Of a stretch of 64,000 nt of DNA, positions 17,601-26,180 are shown piece after piece. Origin of the DNA: Vibrio cortegadensis (lineage in GTDB: Bacteria > Pseudomonadota > Gammaproteobacteria > Enterobacterales > Vibrionaceae). The stretch covers positions 682,001 through 746,000 of the forward strand of contig NZ_AP025472.1 of the NCBI RefSeq assembly GCF_024347395.1. The letters run 5' to 3'. The notes beneath the pieces are model-generated. The model ran no database searches, was not told the DNA's origin, and saw only the letters and a list, made by a program, of their open reading frames with translations. Made by a program: the position numbers and the translations under genes. Position 1 is the first letter of the stretch. Each line of letters begins with the position of its first letter.

Positions 17601-18566
17601 GAGCGTAACCGTACTGAACTACGTACTATCTGGGCTGAAACCACGAACAAGATGCAAGGTCTACGTGATAACCCAGTTTGTGCTGACCAAGAACACGAAG
17701 CGAAGAAAGACAACTCAGACCCTGGTCTGAACGTGAAACTAAGCTTCGACGTAAATGAAGACATTGCTGCTCCTTACATTAACACGGGCGCTAAGCCTAA
17801 GATGGCGATTCTACGTGAACAGGGTGTTAACTCTCACGTTGAAATGGCAGCAGCATTCGACCGTGCAGGCTTCGAAGCTACAGATATTCACATGAGCGAC
17901 ATCCTAACGGGCCAAGCGGTTCTAGAAGAGTACAACGGCCTTGTTGCTTGTGGTGGCTTCTCTTACGGTGATGTACTGGGCGCTGGTGAAGGTTGGGCTA
18001 AATCGGTTCTGTTTAACGACTCTACTCGTGACCAATTTGAAAACTTCTTCAAGCGTGAAGATACTTTCTCTCTAGGTGTGTGTAACGGTTGTCAGATGTT
18101 GTCTAACCTGCGTGAACTTATCCCAGGAGCTGAGTTCTGGCCTCGTTTCGTTCGTAACGAATCTGAGCGTTTTGAAGCTCGTTTCAGCCTAGTTGAAGTT
18201 CAGAAATCTGATTCTGTATTCTTCAACGGCATGGAAGGTTCTCGTATGCCAATCGCTGTTTCTCACGGTGAAGGCCGCGTAGAAGTGCGTGATAACGACC
18301 ACCTAAACGCGATTGAAAACTCAGGTACGGTTGCACTACGTTACGTTGATAACAACGGTAACCAAACGCAGCAATATCCGAACAACCCGAATGGTTCGCC
18401 AAACGCTATCACAGGTCTAACAACGACGGATGGCCGCGTGACTATCATGATGCCGCACCCAGAGCGAGTGTTCCGTACGGTTGCAAACTCTTGGTCTCCA
18501 GAAGGTTGGGGCGAGAATGGCGCGTGGATGCGTATGTTCCAAAACGCACGTAAGAACGTGGGTTAA
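14607..18566 (+). CDS. purL: Phosphoribosylformylglycinamidine synthase PurL
   Basis: A 1319-aa large-type FGAM synthase that converts FGAR, glutamine and ATP to FGAM in purine synthesis. It has the N-terminal PurS-like domain (MRILRGSPALSEF), a linker, and the ATP-binding catalytic region with NSEHCRHKIFNADW and VETHNHPTAISPWPGA. A second AIRS-like half follows. A C-terminal class I glutamine amidotransferase has nucleophile Cys in GVCNGCQML and His-Glu in PHPERVF. Its size is close to the roughly 1300 residues of enterobacterial PurL. It is monocistronic with a PurR box upstream and a strong terminator. Confidence 0.98.
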   Translation: MRILRGSPALSEFRVNKLLELCRELSLPVTGIYAEFAHFADLTADLGESEVEKLEKLLTYGPALSCKGNGEEHQPEGLLLLATPRPGTISPWSSKSTDIAHNCGLVKVSRLERGTAFYIETSAELSELQLVELKAILHDRMMEVVFTDFESAAALFTVAEPAPYAEVDLLTGGRNALEKANVTLGLALAEDEIDYLLESFTEKLGRNPTDIELMMFAQANSEHCRHKIFNADWTIDGVKQEKSLFKMIKNTFETTPEHVLSAYKDNAAVMTGSEVGRFFPDPETRQYNYHQEKTHILMKVETHNHPTAISPWPGASTGSGGEIRDEGATGIGGKPKAGLVAFSVSNLKIPNFVQPWETDFGKPSRIVTALDIMLEGPLGGAAFNNEFGRPNLLGYFRTYEEKVNSHAGEEVRGYHKPIMLAGGLGNIRDDHVQKKEIPVGASLIVLGGPAMNIGLGGGAASSMDSGSSSEDLDFASVQRENPEMERRCQEVIDRCWQLGDANPIAFIHDVGAGGISNALPELVDDGERGGIFNLRDVPNDEPGMSPLEIWCNESQERYVMAVADKDMATFDAICKRERAPYAVVGKATEERDLKLEDSHFDNTPIDMPMDILLGKTPKMHRDAKTLKANNPAIDRSGIELNEAVDRILRLPTVAEKTFLITIGDRSVTGLVARDQMVGPWQVPVANCAVTAASYDSYHGEAMSLGERTPVALLDFGASARLAVGEAITNIAATNIGDIKHIKLSANWMSPAGHPGEDAGLYEAVKAVGEELCPALGLTIPVGKDSMSMKTKWEENGEQKEVTSPLSLVITAFARVEDVRKTITPQLRTSDNLEGLGNTSLVLIDLGNGKNRLGATALAQVYKQLGDKPADVDNAAQLKGFYEGVQALVANDQVVAYHDKGDGGLFVTLAEMAFAGHCGVNANIEALLAASENSEDTLAALFNEELGAVIQVRNDDLDAVLSTLAANGLEACSHVIGSVVGEGEASDELVIKSGESVVIERNRTELRTIWAETTNKMQGLRDNPVCADQEHEAKKDNSDPGLNVKLSFDVNEDIAAPYINTGAKPKMAILREQGVNSHVEMAAAFDRAGFEATDIHMSDILTGQAVLEEYNGLVACGGFSYGDVLGAGEGWAKSVLFNDSTRDQFENFFKREDTFSLGVCNGCQMLSNLRELIPGAEFWPRFVRNESERFEARFSLVEVQKSDSVFFNGMEGSRMPIAVSHGEGRVEVRDNDHLNAIENSGTVALRYVDNNGNQTQQYPNNPNGSPNAITGLTTTDGRVTIMMPHPERVFRTVANSWSPEGWGENGAWMRMFQNARKNVG

Positions 18567-18587
18567 TAGAAGAACAGGTGAATAAAT

Positions 18588-18622
18588 AAAAGCCGCTGAA
18601 CATTGTTGTCAGCGGCTTTTTT
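18588..18622 (+). terminator. Bidirectional terminator between purL and csdA
   Basis: AAAAGCCGCTGA and TCAGCGGCTTTTTT make a strong stem with flanking A and T runs, suitable for both convergent genes. Confidence 0.9.
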
Positions 18623-18653
18623 ATTTATTCGATATAATGCTTTGATTTCGATT

Positions 18654-19865
18654 CTAGAGCAGATCTACGGCTTTTTTGATAGCAGAGATCAACCGTTCGA
18701 CATCATCAAGCGTATTGTAAATAGCAAATGATATTCTGACGGTTCCTTTAACTCCAAGTGCATCCATCAGAGGGTGAGCGCAATGATGTCCTGCCCTAAC
18801 GGCAATGGCTTGCTGATCAAGCAGTGTTGCGATGTCTTGGTGGTGGACGCCGTCCATGATAAAAGTGATCACACTAGCATGCTCTTGAAAACCGATAACC
18901 GTGATGTCCTCAATTTTCGAAAGCGCTTGGTAGGTTAATTGTTGGAGTTGAGTGATGTGTTCTTCAATGTCAGAGATTTTAAATTGTCGAAACCAATCAA
19001 TTGCTACTGACAGTGCAATCGCGCCTGCAACGTTTGGTGTCCCCGCTTCAAATTTCCCCGGCAGTTCAGAGTATGTGGTTCCCGAAAAAGAGACCTTCTC
19101 TACCATTTTTCCGCCACCATGCCATGGAGGCATGCTTTCAAGTAAACTCTGTTTTCCATAGAGCACACCAATGCCTGCGGGCGCATACAATTTATGACCA
19201 GAGAAGACGTAGAAATCCGCATCGAGATCGGTCACATTTACGGATTCATGAACGATACCTTGTGCGCCATCAACCACAACGACTGCATTAAATTGGTGCG
19301 CTTTTTTAATCACGGACTCTATTGGTTGACGAGTTCCGGTGACATTAGTGGTTTGTGCAAGCGCCACTATTTTCGTTTTTGATGTGATTAACGTTTCAAA
19401 AGCTGAGTAATCGAATTGGCATTGGCTGGTCATTGGAACTTTTACGATTTTAGCACCCGTTTGCTGTGCGACGATCTGCCACGGAACTATGTTTGCGTGG
19501 TGCTCCATTTCGCTGATCAATATTTCATCGCCAGACTTTAAAGTATTCCGAGCGTAAGTTTGAGCGATCAAATTCAGTGCTTCAGTCGCACCGCGAGTCC
19601 AAATGATCTCTTTAGCTGAAGAGGCGCCAATAAAGTCGCAAACCGTTTGGCGAGCGGCTTCAAATTGGCTCGTTGCTTCGGCGGTTAAGCTATGGCTCCC
19701 ACGATGAACATTGGCATTTTGACTACTGTAGTATCGGCTAATCGCATCAATGACAACTTGAGGTTTTTGAGCGGTGGCAGCACTGTCTAAGTAGACGAGT
19801 GATTGGTCATTGATCGTTTGTGCTAGTGCCGGAAATTGATTGCGAATACTTTGTATATCAAACAT
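18654..19865 (-). CDS. csdA: Cysteine desulfurase CsdA-like
   Basis: A 403-aa PLP-dependent group II (SufS/CsdA) cysteine desulfurase that forms a protein persulfide. The PLP lysine is in VFSGHKLYAPAGIGVLYG. The catalytic cysteine is in RAGHHCAHPLMDALG, and VVVDGAQGI holds the PLP-nitrogen Asp. The ATG at 19865 (MFDIQSIRNQFPAL) is chosen over a GTG at 19922 because the sequence begins there as in known CsdA. The partner genes csdE and tcdA are about 17 kb away at the window start, unlike E. coli, where the csd genes are adjacent. SufS is an alternative name, but no suf genes are near. Confidence 0.88.
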   Translation of the reverse strand: MFDIQSIRNQFPALAQTINDQSLVYLDSAATAQKPQVVIDAISRYYSSQNANVHRGSHSLTAEATSQFEAARQTVCDFIGASSAKEIIWTRGATEALNLIAQTYARNTLKSGDEILISEMEHHANIVPWQIVAQQTGAKIVKVPMTSQCQFDYSAFETLITSKTKIVALAQTTNVTGTRQPIESVIKKAHQFNAVVVVDGAQGIVHESVNVTDLDADFYVFSGHKLYAPAGIGVLYGKQSLLESMPPWHGGGKMVEKVSFSGTTYSELPGKFEAGTPNVAGAIALSVAIDWFRQFKISDIEEHITQLQQLTYQALSKIEDITVIGFQEHASVITFIMDGVHHQDIATLLDQQAIAVRAGHHCAHPLMDALGVKGTVRISFAIYNTLDDVERLISAIKKAVDLL

Positions 19866-19974
19866 GAGATAACTTAATGTTGTGGTCGTGAGTGCCGAAA
19901 GAGAGATCATAGGCGTAGTCACTCGCTATCACAACTGTTTCTAACTCTTTCTTATATTAGCGAGTCGTTATTTT

Positions 19975-20868
19975 CTATTCTCCGGATTGCCAGTTATTTT
20001 CGATTTGTTTGATTGATTCATACAAAGCGCGGTTCTTAGGTAGCCCTATATGGTGTTTAGCGGCTGCTTTGATTAAAAATCCGGTGATAAAATCAATTTC
20101 ACTATTACGCTTATGATGAATATCTTGATGCATGGAAGAGTAATTTTCAGCGGTGGCATTGATCACGTTATATATTGTATTGAGTAATGATTTTTCATCC
20201 GCTTGGATATGGTTTGCTTTCATTACTTGAACCAACTCAGTGACTATCTCTTGTATCTCGATTTGAAATTGAGGCTGTGCAAGTGCGCCATTTTTACATC
20301 GATGAAGTGCTGTTAAAGGGTTAATCGCACAGTTGATGGCAAGTTTATTCCAAAGAGCTGTGTTGATATCTGAGTTCCAAACCGCACTTGGCAGAGCATG
20401 GTTGAATACATCCGCGAGAAAAGAGCACTGTTGTCCTAGATCGTTATAAGCTCCAATTTGAGTTTGTCCGTTCCCAGTATGCAACACACATTGGGCAGAA
20501 GGTTTTAGTGCGCCGTGAGTGGTGGTGGCAAGTACGATCGGAAAGTGGCTTATTTGAGAATTTAAGTCATCAACCGCCCCCATACCATTGTGCATAAAAA
20601 GCAGTATCGTTTTGGGGTCGATCTTGTCTAATAAAGGGAGTAGGGCACTTTCAACTTGCCAAGATTTTACCGTAATGAGTAATACATCTGTCTGTTGAAG
20701 GCGTTGAACATCGTTATTGTGGAATGATATCTCAGGGAGGTTATCAAGCTTAATTGAGAGGCGCTTGTTCGTACTGCGACTATAAAGCGAAACATTATGG
20801 CCAGCTTGATGGAGTTTACATGCCCAAAGGGAACCAATGGCACCGGGGCCTACAATAGTGATATTCAA
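19975..20868 (-). CDS. panE: 2-dehydropantoate 2-reductase
   Basis: A 297-aa NADPH-dependent ketopantoate reductase of pantothenate synthesis. The Rossmann motif GPGAIGSLWACKL starts at residue 7. The catalytic lysine lies in the conserved NKLAINCAINPLTAL segment. The substrate-binding helical domain (IDFITGFLIKAAAKHHIGLPKN) closes the protein. It stands between csdA and ompK on the same strand, each apparently with its own promoter. Confidence 0.93.
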   Translation of the reverse strand: MNITIVGPGAIGSLWACKLHQAGHNVSLYSRSTNKRLSIKLDNLPEISFHNNDVQRLQQTDVLLITVKSWQVESALLPLLDKIDPKTILLFMHNGMGAVDDLNSQISHFPIVLATTTHGALKPSAQCVLHTGNGQTQIGAYNDLGQQCSFLADVFNHALPSAVWNSDINTALWNKLAINCAINPLTALHRCKNGALAQPQFQIEIQEIVTELVQVMKANHIQADEKSLLNTIYNVINATAENYSSMHQDIHHKRNSEIDFITGFLIKAAAKHHIGLPKNRALYESIKQIENNWQSGE

Positions 20869-20929
20869 AGAAGTGTCCTAGCTGAATGGTATAGGACGAT
20901 GATAAGTGGGCTACTTTAGAAAGCAATAA

Positions 20930-20955
20930 AAAATGGCGCTCAATAGCGCCATTTT
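20930..20955 (-). terminator. ompK terminator
   Basis: AAAATGGCGCT and AGCGCCATTTT form an 11-bp stem with a tight four-base loop. On the minus strand the T residues follow the stem, 21 bases past the ompK stop. Confidence 0.85.
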
Positions 20956-20976
20956 GGAAGATTACTTCAAGTTGAA

Positions 20977-21789
20977 TTAGAACTTGTAAGTAACTGCAAA
21001 ATAGTGACCAACACCTGAAGATTTTAAGCCACTTGAGTCTTTAATGCCGTACACATCTTTATATGCTTTTAAGCCGTAACCAACAGCGTAGCGATCTGAG
21101 TGCCAGTAGATACCGTTGAACATTGCACCACCGTTACTAGCTGTTGAGCCGAATTTGTTGCCAGCTTTGTCATCCATACCGAATTGGTAGTCGATGTAAC
21201 CTTGGTAAGAGATGAATGAACCGTTCTCGAAGAAGTAAAATGGTTTAAACCAGTTAGTAGATACTTGGTAACCGTTCCAATCTTTCTCGTTGCCATCATA
21301 GTAACCGTAAAGGTTTAGGCCAATTTTACCTAACCATGGAACCATAACGTCTGAACCTAGGCCAACTTTTTGGTTATTTACACCAAACGCGCCTTCAGAA
21401 TCACCAGACCATTCAAATAGAGTTGCTACATATAGCTCTTGCACAGGACCGAAAGAAAGATCTTTACCTGTTAGACCATCGATAGACATACGTGGCGCGA
21501 ATTTCATGAAAGATTTTGCTGCACCAGCTTTGTCGCTGCTTTTATTTGTAGCTAGGTTGAAAATATCAACGTAACCGTATAGGTCAAAAATTCCACTGCG
21601 GCCGCCAAATTCCATCTCTAGGTAATCGTGAGAAGATTCACCAGGAAGTTCATCGATAGCAGCCATTAGGTTGAACTGCATCCATTTGTAATCATTTTTA
21701 TGGATATCGCCGTCAGAGTAATCTGCAGCCATAACAGGAGCAGTTGTTGCTGCTGCCATTAAACCAAGAGCTAGAAGTGATTTGCGCAT
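20977..21789 (-). CDS. ompK: Outer membrane porin OmpK (Tsx-type nucleoside channel)
   Basis: A 270-aa outer membrane beta-barrel of the nucleoside-specific channel (Tsx) family. The Sec signal peptide MRKSLLALGLMAAATTAPVMA is followed by ADYSDGDIHKNDYKWMQF, which is the mature start of Vibrio OmpK. The repeated aromatic beta strands and the C-terminal Phe (FAVTYKF) are typical of outer membrane barrels. In V. parahaemolyticus OmpK is the receptor for phage KVP40 and a colonisation and vaccine antigen. A CRP-like palindrome lies about 125 bases upstream of the start, consistent with cAMP-CRP control of tsx in E. coli. Confidence 0.93.
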   Translation of the reverse strand: MRKSLLALGLMAAATTAPVMAADYSDGDIHKNDYKWMQFNLMAAIDELPGESSHDYLEMEFGGRSGIFDLYGYVDIFNLATNKSSDKAGAAKSFMKFAPRMSIDGLTGKDLSFGPVQELYVATLFEWSGDSEGAFGVNNQKVGLGSDVMVPWLGKIGLNLYGYYDGNEKDWNGYQVSTNWFKPFYFFENGSFISYQGYIDYQFGMDDKAGNKFGSTASNGGAMFNGIYWHSDRYAVGYGLKAYKDVYGIKDSSGLKSSGVGHYFAVTYKF

Positions 21790-22120
21790 AAGGGGACTCT
21801 CTATGTTTGCATTTAATTGATGGATACGATCTAAGCCGTATTCCTGATGGCGAGAATAATAGCGGCAAAATTTTTAATTGGTAGTGACGAAAGGCGGAAA
21901 AACAAACAAATATGGTGATCATGATCACGCTGTAAAACTCTTTTGCGGAACTAAATTTAAATTACATTTTGTTGCATTATTTGTGTGATTTAAGTCGTTA
22001 CATTTTGCGTGGGAAAGTGAGCTTACATATTCTGTTTCTTTATTTGTGTGAGATATGTCGCAATCGAAAAAACAACAAAAACAGTGAATGTCTGAAAAAA
22101 TGTGAGGTTATGAAAAACAC
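21790..22120. other. ompK upstream region
   Basis: This 330-bp AT-rich region carries the ompK promoter and a CRP-like site. A 62-codon plus-strand frame at 21969 is not convincing. Nothing else is visible. Confidence 0.5.
21914..21929 (-). promoter_or_regulatory. CRP-like palindrome upstream of ompK
   Basis: GGTGA-TCATGA-TCACG matches TGTGA-N6-TCACA at four of five bases in each half, with perfect dyad symmetry across the spacer. It lies 125 bases upstream of the ompK start. Confidence 0.55.
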
Positions 22121-22143
22121 AAAAGAGGCATATAAGCCTCCTT
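22121..22143 (-). terminator. ampG terminator
   Basis: On the minus strand GAGGC-TTATAT-GCCTC is followed by TTTTGTGTTTTT, about 40 bases after the ampG stop. The stem is short but the T-run is good. Confidence 0.6.
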
Positions 22144-22178
22144 TGTCGGTGAACTAAATAATTGTGTTCAGCTTCACT

Positions 22179-23552
22179 TTACTTATCAGAGCTCTCATTT
22201 AGGTTTCGCTGTTGGGCTTGATGAAGTAGATCCGTGAAGTAATGGCGCAGTCTGTAAAGCATGAATAAGCTTGGAAGAACCATCAGTGCCGTGATTATAA
22301 AGAAAGTTGACCAGTCATTAAGGTAATCGACCAATTCACCACTGAATGACGCCAGAGTGGTTCTGCCAAAGTTGCCTAGAGAGGCGAGCAGAGCATATTG
22401 AGTTGCCGAAAAAGCTTGTCCTGTTAATACCGTTAAGAAAGAGACAAAGGCAATCGTTGAGAAGGCGGTGGTAAAGTTATCTACGATGATTGTCGCTAAG
22501 AATAGGTTCTCACTTGGCCCTACATTTGCTATCCAAGCAAACATCAAATTACTCGCTGCCATAGCAATACCACCGATCATCAAACCACGAACGATACCAA
22601 ACCTGACATTAAATAAGCTGCCAATGAAGGTAAATAGTAGAGTAACGCCCCAACCGATAAGCTTAGAGTAGTAGCCTATCTGCTCATTACTAAAGCCCAC
22701 CTCTTTATAGAAAGTGATCGACATGCGCCCAAGGAAAGCTTCTCCGATTTTAAAAAGGAAAACAAACAGCAATAGCGTGATCGCAACTTGCACGCCATTA
22801 CGCTTAAAGAAGTCATAAAATGGTTCGATCACGGTAACGCTGATCCAAGCGATAAATTTGGAACCAACCACTTTGTTGTGGCGAGCTTCTGCTTGATGCT
22901 GTAGTTGTTCACGATTGGTGTTCGGCTCATTTGCTAAAAGAGTAAAGACCATTAGCACGACCACTATAATAGCCATACCGTAATAAACGCCATTCCAGCC
23001 AATTGAGTCAGCATTGATAAAGGCTAGATAACCTGGAAGCGAGTAACCTGTCGACCAACCCATTACCGCCATCGCAGAGGCTTGAGGAAGTTTAGTTGAT
23101 TCGGATTTAGGGAAAGTATCGATACGAAAGGCATCAATCGCAATATCTTGAGTCGATGAGGCGATAGCAATGCCAAGAGCCAACATTGAGGTGAACATTA
23201 AATCATTAGCGGGATTGACTCCTGCTATAAATAGAGTGCAAATGAGAATGGCTGATTGGCAAAGGAAGATCCAGCTACGGCGTTGACCTAAAACAGAATG
23301 CAGAAAAGGTAGCTTTACTCGATCGACTAGAGGAGCCCATAGAAAGTTAATCGCATAAACGGCAAAGACAGAACCAAAGTACCCAATAGCTGCACGGGTT
23401 AAGCCAGCATCTTTTAACCAACCGGACATATTTGAGCCGATCAATACCCAAGGAAAGCCGCTTGAACAACCAAGCATGAATACCCAAAGTAAGCGTTTGT
23501 CTAAAAAGCTGCGGAAGGTGTCCATCCAAGAAGGGGAGGAAGTTGAAGGCAT
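22179..23552 (-). CDS. ampG: AmpG family muropeptide MFS transporter
   Basis: A 457-aa major facilitator protein with about twelve hydrophobic helices. AmpG imports GlcNAc-anhydroMurNAc peptides from the periplasm for peptidoglycan recycling and influences beta-lactamase induction. The N-terminal segment SGFPWVLIGSNMSGWLKDAGL and the loop STQDIAIDAFRID are characteristic. It is in a same-strand group with yajG and a cyclophilin, reproducing the yajG-ampG pairing of E. coli with one gene inserted between them. A product of MltF (anhydromuropeptides) would be its substrate. Confidence 0.92.
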   Translation of the reverse strand: MPSTSSPSWMDTFRSFLDKRLLWVFMLGCSSGFPWVLIGSNMSGWLKDAGLTRAAIGYFGSVFAVYAINFLWAPLVDRVKLPFLHSVLGQRRSWIFLCQSAILICTLFIAGVNPANDLMFTSMLALGIAIASSTQDIAIDAFRIDTFPKSESTKLPQASAMAVMGWSTGYSLPGYLAFINADSIGWNGVYYGMAIIVVVLMVFTLLANEPNTNREQLQHQAEARHNKVVGSKFIAWISVTVIEPFYDFFKRNGVQVAITLLLFVFLFKIGEAFLGRMSITFYKEVGFSNEQIGYYSKLIGWGVTLLFTFIGSLFNVRFGIVRGLMIGGIAMAASNLMFAWIANVGPSENLFLATIIVDNFTTAFSTIAFVSFLTVLTGQAFSATQYALLASLGNFGRTTLASFSGELVDYLNDWSTFFIITALMVLPSLFMLYRLRHYFTDLLHQAQQRNLNESSDK

Positions 23553-23647
23553 AAAACCAATCCTTGTTGATTCTTCTAAGCTGAATGAATAATGCCTAGA
23601 ATGAGATTCTAGGCATTAGATGATCAAACACGAGACATGAAGAAGTA

Positions 23648-24196
23648 TTAATCGTTAATAAGTGTCGCTTTAGTGATAATGATGGGTTCTACAGGAACAT
23701 CTTTCATACCACGTAAACTGTGAGTGGGTTTATTTGCCATACCCTGTATAATATCAAAACCTTTCGTTACTTTACCAAATACAGCATAACCTGGTGGACG
23801 TTGGCCATAATCTAGAAAATTATTGTTACCAAAATTGATGAAAAATTGGCGAGTGGCAGAGTTAGGATCGTTTGTTCTTGCCATTGCGATGGTCGCTTGG
23901 TTGTTTTGTAAACCATTAGACGCTTCATTACTTATTGGAGAATAAGTTGGAAGACGTTTCATATCTTTATCAAAGCCGCCACCTTGAGCCATGAAACCAG
24001 GGATAACACGGTGGAACTGGCTGCCAACATAGCTACCGTCATTTACGTATTTAATGAAATTTCCGACACTGATGGGTGCTTTTTCTTCATTTAAAGAGAC
24101 AGTAAAAGAGCCCAATGTAGTTTCAAATACCACTTGAGGGCTTGCCCAAGAGACGCCACTAACCAGTAGCAAAGCGGATAAAAGTAGGCGATTCAT
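23648..24196 (-). CDS. Periplasmic cyclophilin-type peptidyl-prolyl isomerase
   Basis: A 182-aa cyclophilin with a cleavable signal peptide (MNRLLLSALLLVSGVSWA, then SPQVVFETTLGSF). The active-site motifs are FHRVIPGFMAQGGGF and SATRQFFINFGNN. It resembles PpiA and should catalyse proline isomerisation in the periplasm. Its ATG overlaps the yajG stop as TAATG, so the two are translationally coupled. ampG begins 95 bases downstream. Confidence 0.92.
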   Translation of the reverse strand: MNRLLLSALLLVSGVSWASPQVVFETTLGSFTVSLNEEKAPISVGNFIKYVNDGSYVGSQFHRVIPGFMAQGGGFDKDMKRLPTYSPISNEASNGLQNNQATIAMARTNDPNSATRQFFINFGNNNFLDYGQRPPGYAVFGKVTKGFDIIQGMANKPTHSLRGMKDVPVEPIIITKATLIND

Positions 24197-24765
24197 TAGA
24201 AACGTTCCTTCATGTAGGTTTGCAGCTCTTGGTCGTTGGCGATTTCAGCTAATACCAAATTGATCACATCGTTTAAAACCATCTCGACGTCTTCATTTGA
24301 TGCGCTTAACGTTCCAGTGCGTTGTGCTGTACCATTGTAAGTTCTCACTAGTTTTCCTTTCGGAGTTTCAGCGGTAACTTCTAATGTAACTTTACCTTCC
24401 ATTTCGTTTTCCATTACTGAGTGTTGTACAGTAATCAGAGCTTCTTGGATCTCTAAGGTAATCGAGTTCTCGCTTGCGACAGTGACATTGAAACCTTGAG
24501 ATGAGAATTGATCAGCAAGAACGTTCTCTAAAGATATTCTCATATTCTGCTTCGCATGAATTGGCAGAATGTTCGAGCGGCCATTATTGAGTAGAGCAAC
24601 GTACTGAGCGGCGCGAACATCTTTACTGGTTAGTGTTAATGTTTTGCCTTTAACAATGTCATTTTGGCTCAAGGTAGCTTTGGGAGCCAGATTAATCTGT
24701 TCTTGCTGTGGTGCTGCACAGGCTGTCAATAGAGCCATTGAAGCGACTAAAATCAATTTTTTCAT
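24196..24765 (-). CDS. yajG: YajG family lipoprotein
   Basis: A 189-aa lipoprotein with signal and lipobox (LLTAC, Cys16) followed by a mature domain typical of YajG. Its precise function is unknown. In enterobacteria it is the neighbour of ampG, as here with one gene between. Mature residues after the lipobox lack Asp at +2, so outer membrane sorting is expected. Confidence 0.9.
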   Translation of the reverse strand: MKKLILVASMALLTACAAPQQEQINLAPKATLSQNDIVKGKTLTLTSKDVRAAQYVALLNNGRSNILPIHAKQNMRISLENVLADQFSSQGFNVTVASENSITLEIQEALITVQHSVMENEMEGKVTLEVTAETPKGKLVRTYNGTAQRTGTLSASNEDVEMVLNDVINLVLAEIANDQELQTYMKERF

Positions 24766-24830
24766 TACTATTTCCTTGTCAAATACATCATCGGTGGCGC
24801 GAGAGTTACCGATATATACTATAAATTCAG

Positions 24831-25982
24831 TTATTTGTTAAAGTTAGCAGGCTCTCTAGTGGCTTGTAAAACTTCAAACTTATTATTGAGTTCAAGAGTT
24901 TCAACATTCGCCTCACCAAATAATCTAGCCAGCTTTACATCGTATCCGAGGTGACGGTTTCCAATAACAATTAATTTGCCTCCATTGCTAAGAACATGCT
25001 TCGCATCACAGAACATCTGCCACGCGATATGATCGGTGATGGCTTGCTGCTGATGGAATGGAGGATTACACAATACGAGATAGGTGCTGTTTTTCTTGAA
25101 TCCATCTAAACAGTTATTGGCGATGAACTGAACTTGGCGATCTGGACCTAAATTGTCTAAAAGGTTTTGTTTTGCTGAATCTATCGCCATAAAGCTTTCA
25201 TCAATACAAGTAATTCGAGCTTCTGGGTTAAGTTGACCAGCTTTAACAGAAAGCACGCCATTACCACAGCCTAAATCAATAATATGACGTAACTCAGGAT
25301 CTTGAGGAATGTGATCGAGCAAACAACGAGCGCCAAGGTCTAGACCTTCACCTGAATAAACATTTGGTAAATTCTTCAAGTGGATATCTTCATCATCCAC
25401 GTCCCACTCAGTGATCGGGTTGACGTCTAAAACGGGTTCGCAGTCAGGCGCCGAAAATACAAGGCGATGCTTCTTTTTTGCCAAAGAGGTGGTGGTAGTT
25501 CCTAAGTATTTTTCAAACAGATCTAACGTTGAAGTATGGATCTCTTTTACTTTATTGACACCAATGACAGGGCAGCCCTTAGGAAGTGCTTTTCTTAGCT
25601 GGTTAAGTTGCCATACAAGATGACGATTACTTTTCGGTAATTGAAACAAAACCAAATCGATAAACTCAGGGATCTCGTCCATACAGTTCAAAAAAGTGAT
25701 TCGTCCACATTGATTGCGTTGTAAATTTTTTAATGTGCCTGAATGAGATACGTAAGAGTCGCTCATCATTGTGACTTGATGTTTCTCTGAGAACCAACAA
25801 GATAACGCGCCAAAATTATCATTGAGTATCAAGATATGCTTACCAGGTTCCAGTTTCATATCTTCCACATGATTGATGAGGTACTCATCTCCGGCATCCC
25901 ACGCCTGTAATGTTTCATTTGATCGCTTTGGAAAACGATTCAGGGTCAGGGTGCGGTCATGAAGGGTCAGTTCAGTTTTCAT
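24831..25982 (-). CDS. rlmG: 23S rRNA (guanine(1835)-N2)-methyltransferase RlmG
   Basis: A 383-aa SAM-dependent methyltransferase for m2G1835 of 23S rRNA. The duplicated layout is typical of the RsmC/RlmG group. A degenerate N-terminal methyltransferase-like half is followed by a catalytic half with motif I DLGCGNGVLS and the NPPF motif CNPPFHQQ. The conserved YSGEGLDLGARCLLDHIP segment precedes motif I. The start ATG at 25982 fits the family. It is transcribed away from bolA. Confidence 0.93.
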   Translation of the reverse strand: MKTELTLHDRTLTLNRFPKRSNETLQAWDAGDEYLINHVEDMKLEPGKHILILNDNFGALSCWFSEKHQVTMMSDSYVSHSGTLKNLQRNQCGRITFLNCMDEIPEFIDLVLFQLPKSNRHLVWQLNQLRKALPKGCPVIGVNKVKEIHTSTLDLFEKYLGTTTTSLAKKKHRLVFSAPDCEPVLDVNPITEWDVDDEDIHLKNLPNVYSGEGLDLGARCLLDHIPQDPELRHIIDLGCGNGVLSVKAGQLNPEARITCIDESFMAIDSAKQNLLDNLGPDRQVQFIANNCLDGFKKNSTYLVLCNPPFHQQQAITDHIAWQMFCDAKHVLSNGGKLIVIGNRHLGYDVKLARLFGEANVETLELNNKFEVLQATREPANFNK

Positions 25983-26180
25983 AGTTTATTGGCGCTTACA
26001 TTGGAGGATTAACGAAACTATTGTCGCAAAACCTTGTTAAACAAGATACAAAAACATCGAATCTCATGGCTTGAAGTTAGAAAATAACTCGGCCATGAAA
26101 ACCCTACAGACATAATTTGAGCCAAAGTTTATACTTAAAACATGAATGAATAAATTCTGTTGGAATACTAAGGAAGAGCA

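Noticed and set aside
17351..17764. 137-codon ORF antisense to purL
   Set aside because: It is a mirror frame of a highly expressed, codon-biased gene and carries no recognisable motif.
21969..22157. 62-codon plus-strand ORF between ompK and ampG
   Set aside because: It has no ribosome-binding site and an odd composition. It runs through the ampG terminator and part of the ompK upstream region.
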